Source: Deltaproteobacteria bacterium (GTDB lineage Bacteria > Bdellovibrionota_B > Oligoflexia > Oligoflexales > CAIYRB01). From it: 64,000 nt of DNA. The position numbers and the translations under genes are program-made. A model generated the notes under the pieces. It made no database searches and was not told the DNA's origin. It saw nothing but the letters and a program-made list of their open reading frames with translations. The DNA is taken from positions 62,001 to 126,000 of the forward strand of contig VGTI01000004.1 in assembly GCA_016874735.1 (NCBI GenBank), read 5' to 3'. Positions 26,222 through 34,999 of the stretch are shown here, piece after piece. Every line of letters starts with the position of its first letter. The first letter of the stretch is position 1.

Positions 26222-26658
26222 GCTCGCTGATCTGCTATTTCCTCTATGGAGTCCAAACTCCACATCGCGCGTGCGCGCACAAAGGGTAGGCCTTTTTTCC
26301 CGCTCTCGACGGTACCCAGAACCCGCAACATTTTTTTCCTAAGACCAGCCGTACTTTCGTTTTCGAGTGCTAATTGCGATAGCACAACCAAAAGACGCCC
26401 AGACTGATCAGAGATCACCACATAGGTACCATTCGGACTCGCCTCTTCCACGAGGCCCTGAATAATGACCGACGAACGACTTAGGTTATCAAGCCCTAAA
26501 TGCACACCTCTGATCAGCGCCACTTCTTCAGGCCGCTCAAACACCGTGCTTCCATATCTCTCAAAGACCCAGGCGTCCAATTCTTGCCAAATCTTACCAC
26601 CGCCCGTACATCCCCCCAACAGGCAGGATACGAAAAACAGCATCTGCTGACGCCACAT
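26218..26658 (-). CDS. small lipoprotein of unknown function
   Basis: Protein of 146 residues with a canonical lipobox LLGGC in MWRQQMLFFVSCLLGGC. The mature part is mixed alpha/beta (SSVIIQGLVEEASPNGTYVV, then SGRLLVVLSQLAL), perhaps an OB-like small fold, but I do not recognise a family. ATG 26658 has GGGG 8 nt upstream and puts the signal peptide at the N-terminus; the reading to 26700 would bury it. It is translationally coupled to the LptF/G permease downstream, which hints at a role in envelope lipid transport. Confidence 0.75.
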   Translation of the reverse strand: MWRQQMLFFVSCLLGGCTGGGKIWQELDAWVFERYGSTVFERPEEVALIRGVHLGLDNLSRSSVIIQGLVEEASPNGTYVVISDQSGRLLVVLSQLALENESTAGLRKKMLRVLGTVESGKKGLPFVRARAMWSLDSIEEIADQRA

Positions 26659-26738
26659 AGCGGGATCCCCATCTGGTAGTTCAAAACTGTAGTTTAACAC
26701 AGATTAATGCGTAAAAACCAACCGCCGCCAATGGGATG

Positions 26739-26774
26739 CAAAAAAAGGAGCCCAGGCATCAACCTCAGGCTCCT
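26739..26774 (-). terminator. Rho-independent terminator of the ribosomal supercluster
   Basis: On the minus strand, 36 bases after rplQ, AGGAGCC pairs perfectly with GGCTCCT (26746-26752 and 26768-26774) and is followed at once by a run of six T. This is a standard intrinsic terminator and marks the end of the S10-spc-alpha transcript. Confidence 0.9.
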
Positions 26775-26810
26775 TCACTTACTCTTTGTCTATGCTAAAA
26801 CCGCCCGCAA

Positions 26811-27233
26811 TCACTTACCGGGGTTTTTCGACTTAGGCTTAGCCTTCGGCTTCTCAGCAGATTCCGTACCGGCAACCGCGTAATCAACCAACTCAAGAAA
26901 TGCCATGTCGGCGCCATCGCCAAACCGAAAACCCTTCTTTAGAATCCTAGTGTAACCGCCTGGACGATTCTTGAAACGCTCAGCGAGATCGCCGAACACT
27001 TTTGACACTGCATCGTCATTAAACAGGTAACCTGCCGCTTGACGACGTGCGTGGAGATCGCCCCTCTTACCTAGGGTAATCATTCGATCCACGATACCGC
27101 GCAGTTCCTTAGCCTTAGGCACCGTAGTCTCAATACGCTCGTGAAGCACTAACGACGTAGCCATGTTTCTCAGCATAGCCCTCCTGTGGGAGGACTCCCG
27201 ACCTAATTTCCGATATCCGTTCAGGTGACGCAT
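26811..27233 (-). CDS. rplQ: 50S ribosomal protein L17
   Basis: Protein of 140 residues beginning [20 protein letters not shown], a near-perfect family signature, and containing the conserved [18 protein letters not shown]. The C-terminal tail after residue 118 is Lys/Pro/Ser-rich and likely disordered. It is last in the supercluster, 12 nt after rpoA, as in most bacteria, and is followed by the intrinsic terminator. Confidence 0.98.
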   Translation of the reverse strand: MRHLNGYRKLGRESSHRRAMLRNMATSLVLHERIETTVPKAKELRGIVDRMITLGKRGDLHARRQAAGYLFNDDAVSKVFGDLAERFKNRPGGYTRILKKGFRFGDGADMAFLELVDYAVAGTESAEKPKAKPKSKNPGK

Positions 27234-27245
27234 CTATCTTGCCTC

Positions 27246-28256
27246 TTATTGCTTGGGCTCATCATCTTGTTTACGAAGCGAACTGGGATCGAAGCCCTCG
27301 ATCTTCATGCCTAGCGACAAGCCCATTTCACTCAAAATATCCTTGATCTCGTTCAGTGACTTCCGACCGAAGTTTTTAGTCTTGAGCATCTCAGACTCAG
27401 ACTTCGTCACTAATTCACCGATATACTTGATGTTAGCATTCTCGAGGCAGTTTGCAGCCCTAACGCTTAACTCCAAGGAATCCACTGTCTTAAAGAGATT
27501 CTCATTCAGTGAAGGTCTCCCACTGGCATCAACCAGGGTTTTCACTTCCTCTTCCTCAGCTTCGTCAAAGTTTACGAAAATAGTCAGCTGTTCCTTCAGA
27601 ATCTTAGCTGCATATGCAACTGCATCATCAGGTCGAACTGCGCCATTAGTCCAAACCTCTAAAGTCAACTTATCGTAATCGGTCATCTGACCGACCCGCG
27701 CATTGGAAACATTGTAGGCCACCCGACGCACGGGAGCGAAAATAGAGTCAATTGCGATAAAACCCGTAGCAAGGTCCTCGCTCCGATTACTGTCCGCAGA
27801 AACATAACCGCGGCCATGGCGCACGATCATTTCCATCTCGAGCTTACCCTCGTTATCGAGGGTCGCGATGACTTGATCAGGGTTCAAAACCTCTACTTCG
27901 CCATCAGTCTCAATGTCTCCGGCCTTAACAATTCGGGGGCCAGAGGCACTGATCTTCAACGTCGCGTCTGCTTCGCCCAAGTATCGCAAGCTGACCTGCT
28001 TGAGATTTAAGATCATATCCGTCACATCTTCCTTCACGCCTGCGACGGTCGAGAATTCGTGATCCACCCCTTGAATGCGCACAGCGACGATTGCCGCCCC
28101 GTTGATGCTCGAAAGTAGCACCCGCCGCAAACTATTCCCAAGGGTAAGCCCGTATCCACGCTCAAGCGGCTTGGCCACAAACTTACCGTATGTCTCGTTC
28201 AACACATCAGCTTCAAGGCTTTTCGGACGAATCAGATCTTGCCAGTTACGATGCAT
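27246..28256 (-). CDS. rpoA: DNA-directed RNA polymerase alpha subunit
   Basis: Protein of 336 residues, normal length. The N-terminal assembly domain has [20 protein letters not shown], the dimer/beta-binding region. The C-terminal domain begins near 260 with [20 protein letters not shown] and contains the helix-hairpin-helix [11 protein letters not shown] that contacts UP elements and activators. An acidic linker (DEAEEEEVK) joins them. It lies in the alpha operon between rpsD and rplQ. Confidence 0.99.
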   Translation of the reverse strand: MHRNWQDLIRPKSLEADVLNETYGKFVAKPLERGYGLTLGNSLRRVLLSSINGAAIVAVRIQGVDHEFSTVAGVKEDVTDMILNLKQVSLRYLGEADATLKISASGPRIVKAGDIETDGEVEVLNPDQVIATLDNEGKLEMEMIVRHGRGYVSADSNRSEDLATGFIAIDSIFAPVRRVAYNVSNARVGQMTDYDKLTLEVWTNGAVRPDDAVAYAAKILKEQLTIFVNFDEAEEEEVKTLVDASGRPSLNENLFKTVDSLELSVRAANCLENANIKYIGELVTKSESEMLKTKNFGRKSLNEIKDILSEMGLSLGMKIEGFDPSSLRKQDDEPKQ

Positions 28257-28312
28257 ACATATCCCCGTTAAGACGCGAGTAGGAAACCCAGTGCTAGCCC
28301 GGTCGCCTCAGG

Positions 28313-28939
28313 TTACTTAGAGTAAAGTTCGACGATCAAGCGCTCTTTCACCGGCAACTGGATGTCATCACGCGTTGGATTTGAAACCACCTTGCCAGTG
28401 CCTTTAGCGTGATCGACCTGAAACCACTGCAGCCCTGCTCTACGTCCGTATAGCTCTCCGGACAGCTGGAACTGAGCTTTCTTGCTACTCTTCTCAGCCA
28501 GTGAAACCACGTCGCCAATCTTAAGCCGAGCACTCGGTATGTTGCAACGCTTTCCGTTCAGCAGAACGTGATTGTGCCGAACAACCTGACGTCCCTCGTT
28601 ACGGCTGCGGGCAAAACCCATGCGGTAAACAACGTTATCCAAACGCAACTCAAGGTTACGGAAAAAGATGTCGCTGGTAACGCCGCGTTCAGCTACGGCC
28701 TTACTGAAAGTCAGGCGGAACTGCTTCTCCAGAACACCGTAAACTCGCTTCACCTTCTGTTTCTCACGAAGCTGAGAGCCGTACTCAGACACCTTAGCGC
28801 GGCGCTGGCCATGCTGACCCGGCGCGTAACCCTTCCGATCGAACGCGCACTTGTCAGTCAAACAACGCTCGCCCTTTAAGAATAACTTGGTACCTTCACG
28901 ACGGCAAAATCTGCAAACTGGACCTGTATACCTGGCCAA
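28313..28939 (-). CDS. rpsD: 30S ribosomal protein S4, zinc-binding form
   Basis: Protein of 208 residues, primary assembly protein of the 30S body. The start is taken as TTG 28939, giving MARYTGPVCRFCRREG, which matches the universal S4 N-terminus; GGAGG lies 7 nt upstream, whereas the other TTG (28945) is only 1 nt from it. Cysteines at 9, 12, 26 and 31 form the zinc ribbon of the C+ S4 type. The S4 RNA-binding motif (LELRLDNVVYRMGFARSRNE) follows. In many bacteria S4 represses its own operon. Confidence 0.97.
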   Translation of the reverse strand: MARYTGPVCRFCRREGTKLFLKGERCLTDKCAFDRKGYAPGQHGQRRAKVSEYGSQLREKQKVKRVYGVLEKQFRLTFSKAVAERGVTSDIFFRNLELRLDNVVYRMGFARSRNEGRQVVRHNHVLLNGKRCNIPSARLKIGDVVSLAEKSSKKAQFQLSGELYGRRAGLQWFQVDHAKGTGKVVSNPTRDDIQLPVKERLIVELYSK

Positions 28940-28987
28940 AGCCAATCCTCCACTAACGGACTAATACTTAAACTTAAAGTGTATCAA

Positions 28988-29371
28988 TTAAACCCTACGA
29001 CGCTTGGGGGGACGGCAACCATTATGCGGAATGGGAGTCACATCCTTCAAAAGCGTTACCTTCATGCCAACTGCAGCGATTGCTCTCACCGCACTCTCTC
29101 TACCCGCACCAGGACCGTTGACCAATACAGCCACAGATCTCATACCAGAGTCCATCGCGCGGCGAGCAGCTTCCTCTGCAGCCACCTGTGCGGCGAACGG
29201 AGTACTTTTACGCGAACCTTTGAACCCCTTCGCCCCAGCTGTCGACCAGGAGACTACTTCACCATTCACATCCGTAAAGGTTACGATGGTGTTATTAAAA
29301 GTAGCTTTGATGTGAGCAACACCGGTTGGCACGTTGCGTTTTACTTTTTTCTTTTTAACCACTGGCTTCAT
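28988..29371 (-). CDS. rpsK: 30S ribosomal protein S11
   Basis: Protein of 127 residues with the conserved core [36 protein letters not shown] and the C-terminal [13 protein letters not shown] that contacts 16S rRNA of the platform. It begins with a Lys-rich tail ([13 protein letters not shown]). Order rpsM-rpsK-rpsD-rpoA-rplQ is the standard alpha operon. Confidence 0.98.
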   Translation of the reverse strand: MKPVVKKKKVKRNVPTGVAHIKATFNNTIVTFTDVNGEVVSWSTAGAKGFKGSRKSTPFAAQVAAEEAARRAMDSGMRSVAVLVNGPGAGRESAVRAIAAVGMKVTLLKDVTPIPHNGCRPPKRRRV

Positions 29372-29416
29372 CGGCCAATTTCCTTATCGAAACCAACGCC
29401 CGGCAAGGGCGCCGTG

Positions 29417-29797
29417 TTATTTAGCTGTCGGAGCTTTCTTCTTACCAGCGACGGTCTTACGAGGACCCTTCCTAGTGCGAGCGTTCGTCTTGGACCTTTG
29501 ACCTCGCACAGGCAACCCACGCCGATGGCGAATACCGCGATAACAGCCCAAGTCTACCAACCGCTTGATGTTCAATGCTATCTCACGACGGAGATCACCT
29601 TCCACGGTATAGGCATCGAGAGCCTTACGGATTTCGTTAACTTGATTCGGATCCAGATCACCAGCTTTCATATTTGGGTCAAGACCCGCAGCTTCAACGA
29701 TCTTCTTGCTTACGTGCCGACCCACGCCATAGATGCTCTGAAGCGCAATATCAATGCGCTTTTGGTTTGGAAGGTCGACCCCTGCAATACGTGCCAT
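29417..29797 (-). CDS. rpsM: 30S ribosomal protein S13
   Basis: Protein of 126 residues starting [19 protein letters not shown], so ATG 29797 is used rather than the codon three residues earlier. The motif [19 protein letters not shown], close to the C-terminus, contacts the P-site and 30S head. S13 sits in the head and takes part in intersubunit bridges. It follows rpmJ by 28 nt. Confidence 0.98.
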   Translation of the reverse strand: MARIAGVDLPNQKRIDIALQSIYGVGRHVSKKIVEAAGLDPNMKAGDLDPNQVNEIRKALDAYTVEGDLRREIALNIKRLVDLGCYRGIRHRRGLPVRGQRSKTNARTRKGPRKTVAGKKKAPTAK

Positions 29798-29825
29798 TCT
29801 CCACACTCCTCAGTCGGTCAGAATC

Positions 29826-29939
29826 TTAGCCCTGACGTTGCTTGTGCTTTTTGACTTCACAGATGACGCGAACCACACCGGCACGGCGAATCACCTTACA
29901 CTTGTCACAAATCGCTTTTACACTCGCGCGAACTTTCAT
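29826..29939 (-). CDS. rpmJ: 50S ribosomal protein L36
   Basis: A 37-residue gene found between infA and rpsM by reading the minus strand: [20 protein letters not shown], then a tail ending KHKQRQG. Ligands C11, C14, C27 and H32 make the zinc-binding (C+) form. Position and length are exactly those expected for rpmJ. It is 18 nt downstream of infA. Confidence 0.97.
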   Translation of the reverse strand: MKVRASVKAICDKCKVIRRAGVVRVICEVKKHKQRQG

Positions 29940-29957
29940 TGTTCCCTCTCACTGCCT

Positions 29958-30176
29958 CTATTTGGTCCGATAGACGATCCGACCACGAGTCAGATCGTAC
30001 GGAGAAATCTCAAGCTTCACCTTGTCACCGGGTAGAATGCGAATGAAGTGCATCCGCATTTTGCCACTTATATGAGCAAGCACTTCGTGCCCGTTTTCGA
30101 GCTGCACTTTAAACATGGCGTTAGGCAACGGCTCTTTCACCGTACCTTCCACTTCGATAACGTCTTCTTTTGCCAT
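29958..30176 (-). CDS. infA: translation initiation factor IF-1
   Basis: Protein of 72 residues, the typical length, forming one OB fold: [20 protein letters not shown], then [19 protein letters not shown] and a C-terminus with [12 protein letters not shown]. It blocks the A site of the 30S subunit during initiation. It lies 136 nt after adk, the largest gap in the supercluster, which may hold an internal promoter or RNA element. Confidence 0.98.
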   Translation of the reverse strand: MAKEDVIEVEGTVKEPLPNAMFKVQLENGHEVLAHISGKMRMHFIRILPGDKVKLEISPYDLTRGRIVYRTK

Positions 30177-30241
30177 GTCTAACTAATCCAATCCGCCAAT
30201 CATTTTTGATACTTAGGGCACCACGAAGAACTGATCTCATG

Positions 30242-30262
30242 CGCGGGACTGCAAATTCCGCG
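30242..30262 (-). other. hairpin in the adk-infA gap
   Basis: CGCGGGA and TTCCGCG (30242-30248, 30256-30262) form a 7-bp stem with one G-T pair and a 7-nt loop. No T-run follows on the minus strand, so it is not a normal terminator. It may be an RNA processing or regulatory element, or chance. Confidence 0.35.
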
Positions 30263-30312
30263 GTACACTACATTAACTAAATCTTAAGAGCAAGCGTTGC
30301 CTGCTGCCTTTT

Positions 30313-30954
30313 CTATATACCTCGAATTGCTGCTTGAAGCACCTTGTACACTGACTCTGGCTCACCAGTTCCGACAACCTCGCGAAAGACACCCCTACCT
30401 CGATAAAAATCCAAAACCGGTCGCGTGGTCTTTTCGTATATATCCAACCTGACAGCAACACTGGAGGCCTTATCATCAGGACGCTGCCCAAGCTCTCCCC
30501 CGCAGCGATCACAGACACCGGCAACCTTACTCGGCTGCTCCTCAACGTGGTAACTGGCCCCACAGCTGGAACATACCCGGCGTCCACTGAGGCGGGATAT
30601 TAACTCTTCTCGTGGAACATCCAGAAGAATCGCTGAAGTCACCGGATGGAAAGCCTTCAGCGTCTCAAGTGCCTGAGCTTGCGCAATGTTACGAGGATAC
30701 CCGTCCAATAGAACCGTCTCCGTCGCAGGAATAGCGCCCAATTCCTCCTTCAGGATCCTGAACAAGAGATCGTCAGAAACAAGCTCCCCGCGCTCCATCA
30801 CTGCTGCAGCGAGTTTACCGATCTCCGTTCCCGCCCTTACATGCTTACGTAGCGCATCACCTGTCGATAACTTGCGGTAGCCTTCTCGATGGGCCAGCAA
30901 ATCTGCTTGTGTTCCCTTCCCAGCTCCAGGAGCTCCAGTTAGAACAACAATCAC
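30313..30954 (-). CDS. adk: adenylate kinase, zinc-lid type
   Basis: Protein of 213 residues catalysing ATP + AMP to 2 ADP. The P-loop is GAPGAGKGTQ (8-17), the AMP site includes STGDALR and LLDGYPRN, and the lid carries C128, C131, C148 and C151, a four-cysteine zinc site as in Gram-positive and many other non-enterobacterial enzymes. The start is GTG at 30954, overlapping the last base of the secY stop (TAGTG), so translation is coupled to secY. Placement of adk after secY is common outside gammaproteobacteria. Confidence 0.98.
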   Translation of the reverse strand: MIVVLTGAPGAGKGTQADLLAHREGYRKLSTGDALRKHVRAGTEIGKLAAAVMERGELVSDDLLFRILKEELGAIPATETVLLDGYPRNIAQAQALETLKAFHPVTSAILLDVPREELISRLSGRRVCSSCGASYHVEEQPSKVAGVCDRCGGELGQRPDDKASSVAVRLDIYEKTTRPVLDFYRGRGVFREVVGTGEPESVYKVLQAAIRGI

Positions 30955-32279
30955 TAGCGGGTCCCCCCAGTTCTGGAACGGATGGCAGTGCCCTTTAGGA
31001 ATGCATCGTAACGCAATGACTGGCGGTGTGCATCGATCTGGCGAAAGGTCTCGAGAGCGACCCCGACGACGATCAGTAGGCTAGTACCACCGAAATAAAA
31101 CTGCACATTGAATTGACTTGTCAGGATTGCGGGAAGCACACACAGTCCTGCTAGATAAATCCCACCCGTGAGAGTCAAACGGCTAACGACCCTGTCTAGG
31201 AACTCTGCGGTTCGTGCACCAGGGCGGATACCGGGGATAAAGCCGCCATGCTTTTTAAGATTCTCAGCGATGTCATCAGCCTTGAACGTGATTGACGTGT
31301 AGAAGAACGCGAAAAACACAATCATTAGTACGTAAACTAAATTGTAAAACCATCCGCCCGGATTAAACAGCAATCCAAAAAAACTGCCTACTGCCGACTC
31401 GGGCCAAAGACCCTGAATCGTCACAGGAAATTGCAAAAGAGAGCTTGCGAAGATCGGCGGAATGACCCCAGCGCTATTCACGCGCACGGGGAGATGCGAA
31501 CTCTGTCCACCGTAGACTTTTCGCCCAACTTGCCTTTTCGCATACTGAATTGGGACTTGCCTTGCGCCCTGTTCTATAAATACCACCCCGGCGGTAACAG
31601 CTAAACACACACCTAAGATGAGTAGCACCCTTGCGGCGTCCAGCTCTGCAGAAGAATACTGCTTGTAGGTGTTCGTAATGACGCTGGGAATGGTGGCGAC
31701 AATACCGGCAAAGATGACTAGAGACATACCGTTGCCAACACCACGCTCAGTGATTTGCTCACCGAGCCACATGATGAATGCTGTTCCGGCCGCGAGCGAA
31801 ATCACTGTAATGGCCTTCCACCCGAAACCTGGATTTAGCACCATGCTACGCCCGCCGAACGCCGAACCCTCCAGGGTATTGGCAATCATAACGCCCTGAA
31901 CGATTGCTAATACCACCGCTCCGTATCGCGTGTACTGCGTGATCTTCTTCCGACCGGCATCGCCCTCTTTAGAGAGCTGCTCGAGATGTGGCACAACCAC
32001 GGTAAGGAGCTGAGCGATAATCGAAGCCGAAATGTATGGCATCACACCGAGGGCGCACACGCTGAAACGCTGCAGCGCACCACCGGAAAACATATTGAAC
32101 ATGCCGAATAGGTTGGCGCCTTGCCCCTTGAAGAAATCAGCTAGGGCCGCAGTGTCAACGCCCGGAATCGGGATGTGGACACCAATTCTGTACAAAGCCA
32201 GAAAACCCAAGGTAAATAGGATTTTCTTCTGTAAGTGATTGAGCGTTCCCTCTGGCAGCTTCGCAATCCGTTGACCCAC
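30954..32279 (-). CDS. secY: protein translocase subunit SecY
   Basis: Protein of 441 residues with ten membrane helices, the channel of the Sec translocon. Recognised by LFMLGVMPYISASII-like segment ALGVMPYISASIIAQLL, the plug region after helix 1 (IPGVDTAALADFF), and the cytosolic loop QVGRKVYGGQSSHLPVRVN. The start is GTG 32279 with AGGGGGG 6 nt upstream. It is between rplO and adk, as in most spc operons. Confidence 0.98.
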   Translation of the reverse strand: MGQRIAKLPEGTLNHLQKKILFTLGFLALYRIGVHIPIPGVDTAALADFFKGQGANLFGMFNMFSGGALQRFSVCALGVMPYISASIIAQLLTVVVPHLEQLSKEGDAGRKKITQYTRYGAVVLAIVQGVMIANTLEGSAFGGRSMVLNPGFGWKAITVISLAAGTAFIMWLGEQITERGVGNGMSLVIFAGIVATIPSVITNTYKQYSSAELDAARVLLILGVCLAVTAGVVFIEQGARQVPIQYAKRQVGRKVYGGQSSHLPVRVNSAGVIPPIFASSLLQFPVTIQGLWPESAVGSFFGLLFNPGGWFYNLVYVLMIVFFAFFYTSITFKADDIAENLKKHGGFIPGIRPGARTAEFLDRVVSRLTLTGGIYLAGLCVLPAILTSQFNVQFYFGGTSLLIVVGVALETFRQIDAHRQSLRYDAFLKGTAIRSRTGGTR

Positions 32280-32308
32280 GCCAAACCCCCCTGCGCCTTA
32301 AGCTCTAG

Positions 32309-32788
32309 TTAGACAAGTTGTCCCGTTAGCTTAAGGGTTCCACCGGCTTTTTCAACTGCAGCCTGAGCCGAAGCACTTGCGCGATCAACCAAGATGTCAA
32401 GCTTTTTGCCCAACTCGCCGCGGCCCAGCAGCTTAACCGGAAGCTGAGACCAACGAAGGAGTCCGGCCTCGTTCAGTGCCTTAGCATCGACTTTTGTACC
32501 GGTAGCAAACACGTTGAGAGCCTCGAGGTTCACGATGTTGAACTCAACCCTCTTAGCATTTGTAAACCCACGCTTTGGTAAGCGCATGTAGAGCTTCATC
32601 TGGCCACCCTCGAAACCAGGGCGGACGTTACCACTCTTACGAGCTCGCTGGCCTTTGTGGCCTTTACCCGCAGTCTTACCTAACCCTGAACCGATACCAC
32701 GGCCTAGTCTCTTACGGGTCCGGTGTGAACCGGCAGCGGGACTTAAGTTACCAAGCGAAGCGACTTCGCCATTTTTCGAGGTAGCCAT
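32309..32788 (-). CDS. rplO: 50S ribosomal protein L15
   Basis: Protein of 159 residues. It shows the family core GSHRTRKRLGRGIGSGLGKT and GHKGQRARKSGNVRPGFEGG, with the conserved LPKRGFTN following. The basic N-terminal extension threads into 23S rRNA. It follows rpmD by 11 nt and precedes secY. Confidence 0.98.
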   Translation of the reverse strand: MATSKNGEVASLGNLSPAAGSHRTRKRLGRGIGSGLGKTAGKGHKGQRARKSGNVRPGFEGGQMKLYMRLPKRGFTNAKRVEFNIVNLEALNVFATGTKVDAKALNEAGLLRWSQLPVKLLGRGELGKKLDILVDRASASAQAAVEKAGGTLKLTGQLV

Positions 32789-32799
32789 CTATTTTGCCC

Positions 32800-32982
32800 T
32801 CACGCCTTCAGCTCAAAGCTGACTAAATGCTTAACTTTATTAACCATACCGCGGATACAGTTATTATCCTTGTGTGTCACCGACTTGCCCACCCGGCCGA
32901 GGCCTAGGGCCTTGACAACCTTCCGGATACTCTCAGGTTCACTGATTAAACTGCGTTTTTGACGTACGACTATCTGTCCCAC
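32800..32982 (-). CDS. rpmD: 50S ribosomal protein L30
   Basis: Protein of 60 residues (MGQIVVRQKRSLISEPESIR onward) with the short alpha/beta L30 fold and the central KALGLGRVGKSV. GTG 32982 is preferred over GTG 32991 because AAGGAG is 8 nt upstream of it and would overlap the earlier codon. Position between rpsE and rplO is standard. Confidence 0.94.
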   Translation of the reverse strand: MGQIVVRQKRSLISEPESIRKVVKALGLGRVGKSVTHKDNNCIRGMVNKVKHLVSFELKA

Positions 32983-32994
32983 GAGGACCACTCC

Positions 32995-33564
32995 TTACGC
33001 TTTTTTAGCCTTTGGGTCCCGAGCGGACTTGGCCTTTTTCTTTGTATCAAATTCAGACCGCTTCTGCTGAGCATGACTTGGGTCGACGCCCTTACGAGCC
33101 GCGTATTCCTCGATCGTCATCAGTTGTTGCAGGCCATCAATGGTTGCACGAACAACACTGCCGGCATTCTTCGTGCCATGCACCTTACAGACGATATCCC
33201 GGATACCCGCTAGCTCTGTAATAACCCGAACGGCTCCACCTGCGATAATACCCTTACCCTTTTGAGCGGGATGCATAAGGACGATACATGAGCCGTAACG
33301 CCCCTCTACTTCATAAGGGATGGTCCCGTCAAAAGTCGGGATACGAACCATATTCTTCTTAGCCTGATCCGATGCCTTGCGAATCGCGTCCGGCACTTCA
33401 CCAGCTTTGCCAAGACCGTAGCCCACGCGATCCTTGCCGTCGCCAACTACCACAAGTGCGCTGAAGCTAAAACGACGTCCACCTTTTACTACTTTCGCAA
33501 CGCGAGCAATATGGACCACGCGATCTTGTAACGCATCGGCTTCTGCTTTTTGTTCCCTTGCCAC
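32995..33564 (-). CDS. rpsE: 30S ribosomal protein S5
   Basis: Protein of 189 residues with the S5 double-stranded RNA-binding domain (VVHIARVAKVVKGGRRFSFS) and the C-terminal GGAVRVITELAGIRDIVCKV. It helps decoding fidelity at the 30S. The start is GTG 33564 with GAGGG 6 nt upstream. The C-terminal 30 residues are a Lys-rich extension beyond the usual end. Confidence 0.98.
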   Translation of the reverse strand: MAREQKAEADALQDRVVHIARVAKVVKGGRRFSFSALVVVGDGKDRVGYGLGKAGEVPDAIRKASDQAKKNMVRIPTFDGTIPYEVEGRYGSCIVLMHPAQKGKGIIAGGAVRVITELAGIRDIVCKVHGTKNAGSVVRATIDGLQQLMTIEEYAARKGVDPSHAQQKRSEFDTKKKAKSARDPKAKKA

Positions 33565-33603
33565 CTTTTACCCTCACTATTAAAGTGAAATTCCTGAACC
33601 AAA

Positions 33604-33963
33604 TTAGAACTGCAGGCCACCATCGCGCGCGCCATCGGCCAGAGCCTTGACCCTACCGTGATACGCGAAGCCGTTCTTATCGAACACAACAGCGCCGATA
33701 TTTTTTGCCTTGCAGCGCTCTGCCAGGGTTTTGCCTAGTTCCTGACACACCTCGACATTAGCCCTTCGATGGTTGCCCCTCTCGAAGGAACTTACGCTCG
33801 CCAGAGTGACCCCATTTAAATCATCGATGACCTGAGCGTACACATGCATATCGGACCTAAACACCGACAATCTGGGGCGCTCGGAAGTTCCACCGCCGAT
33901 TTTCTTGCGAATCCTCTTCTTACGCCGCTCGCGGAGCACTGACTTTTGGGCTGTCTTGGACAT
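33604..33963 (-). CDS. rplR: 50S ribosomal protein L18
   Basis: Protein of 119 residues that binds 5S rRNA. Conserved stretches are RPRLSVFRSDMHVYAQVIDD, TLASVSSFE and the C-terminus YHGRVKALADGARDGGLQF. Upstream and downstream genes (rplF, rpsE) are as in other spc operons. Confidence 0.98.
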   Translation of the reverse strand: MSKTAQKSVLRERRKKRIRKKIGGGTSERPRLSVFRSDMHVYAQVIDDLNGVTLASVSSFERGNHRRANVEVCQELGKTLAERCKAKNIGAVVFDKNGFAYHGRVKALADGARDGGLQF

Positions 33964-33992
33964 GACTATATCTCGTTATGAAAGGTATCAGT

Positions 33993-34535
33993 TTATTTTT
34001 TACCGGCAGCCTTGCCGACCTTGGTTGCAATATGCTCGTCTTCGTAGCGAACACCCTTACCGTGATAAGGCTCCGGTGGGCGAAACCCTCTGATCTTAGC
34101 AGCGACCTGACCAACCATTTCCTTGTCGGCACCGCTAACCACGATCGTCGTTTGTGCGTCAACCTTTAGCTCGATGCCTGCAGGTGGATCAAACACTACA
34201 GGATGGCTGTACCCTAGGCTCAGCGACAGGCCTTTTCCTTGGCTAGCCGCGCGATAACCAACGCCAACCAGTTTTAGGCGCCTGCTGAAACCTTCAGTTA
34301 CACCTACGACCATGTTATTGACCAGGGTGCGTGTCAAACCGTGGAATCTAGCTGCGTCCTCGGCCTCGGGACGCGGGACAAAAGTCAGGCTCTGCCCGTC
34401 AACCTTGACATCAATATCACCGTGCAGTGCCCTGCTCAGGGTGCCTTTGGGACCCTTAACGCTGATGGTCCGCCCGCTTAGCTTAACTTCAACGCCTTTT
34501 GGTAGGCTGATTGGCTTCTTTCCAATGCGTGACAT
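33993..34535 (-). CDS. rplF: 50S ribosomal protein L6
   Basis: Protein of 180 residues, starting MSRIGKKPISLPKGVEVKL. The two-domain fold is supported by GPKGTLSR near the N-terminus, GVGYRAASQGKGLSLSLGYS at mid-length, and the C-terminal signature RGFRPPEPYHGKGVRYEDE. It lies near the GTPase centre of the 50S. Confidence 0.98.
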   Translation of the reverse strand: MSRIGKKPISLPKGVEVKLSGRTISVKGPKGTLSRALHGDIDVKVDGQSLTFVPRPEAEDAARFHGLTRTLVNNMVVGVTEGFSRRLKLVGVGYRAASQGKGLSLSLGYSHPVVFDPPAGIELKVDAQTTIVVSGADKEMVGQVAAKIRGFRPPEPYHGKGVRYEDEHIATKVGKAAGKK

Positions 34536-34559
34536 ATCTCTTCCCGCCGTCTGTGTTGC

Positions 34560-34958
34560 TTAGTAAACCGAACAAATGTATTCGCCACCGACACGCTCGG
34601 TGCGCGCCTGACGATCGGTCAGGAGGCCCCTCGATGTCGATACTATGCCGAATCCGAACCCGTTCTTCACGAAGGGTATGCCGTCGGCAGCAACGTAGTA
34701 CCTACGCCCTGGACGACTCTTACGCTCAAGACCGGTAATTACACCCTTGCCGTCGTCCGAGTACTTTAGCGCAATCTTAAGTACACCCTGCTGGCCGTCG
34801 CGTACGCACTTGTAGGCGCGAACATACCCTTCCTCTTTTAGAAGATGAGTGATGCCAATTTTGATCTTGGAAGCAGGCACGGTTACTACCTCGAGCCCAG
34901 CACGCTGTGCATTGCGAATGCGGGTTAGAAGGTCTGCGATTGGATCGGTGATGTTCAT
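34560..34958 (-). CDS. rpsH: 30S ribosomal protein S8
   Basis: Protein of 132 residues: MNITDPIADLLTRIRNAQRA and the C-terminal GFGIVSTSRGLLTDRQART. ATG 34958 gives the family N-terminus; a longer open frame to 35108 is antisense noise in the rpsN region and is rejected. S8 binds 16S rRNA helix 21 and in enterobacteria represses the spc operon; whether it does so here is unknown. Confidence 0.98.
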   Translation of the reverse strand: MNITDPIADLLTRIRNAQRAGLEVVTVPASKIKIGITHLLKEEGYVRAYKCVRDGQQGVLKIALKYSDDGKGVITGLERKSRPGRRYYVAADGIPFVKNGFGFGIVSTSRGLLTDRQARTERVGGEYICSVY

Positions 34959-34999
34959 CGAACGGAAACTCCGAATTACTATGATCTTGGTGGTTATCG

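Noticed and set aside
28979-29854. 291-codon plus-strand open frame opposite rpsK and rpsM
   Set aside because: Its translation is low-complexity (His/Ser/Thr-rich) with no family resemblance, and the minus strand encodes two certain ribosomal proteins. It is a shadow frame.
29958-30176. Missing map (methionine aminopeptidase) between adk and infA as a deletion
   Set aside because: map is absent from this position in many lineages, so its absence is not notable, unlike rplX.
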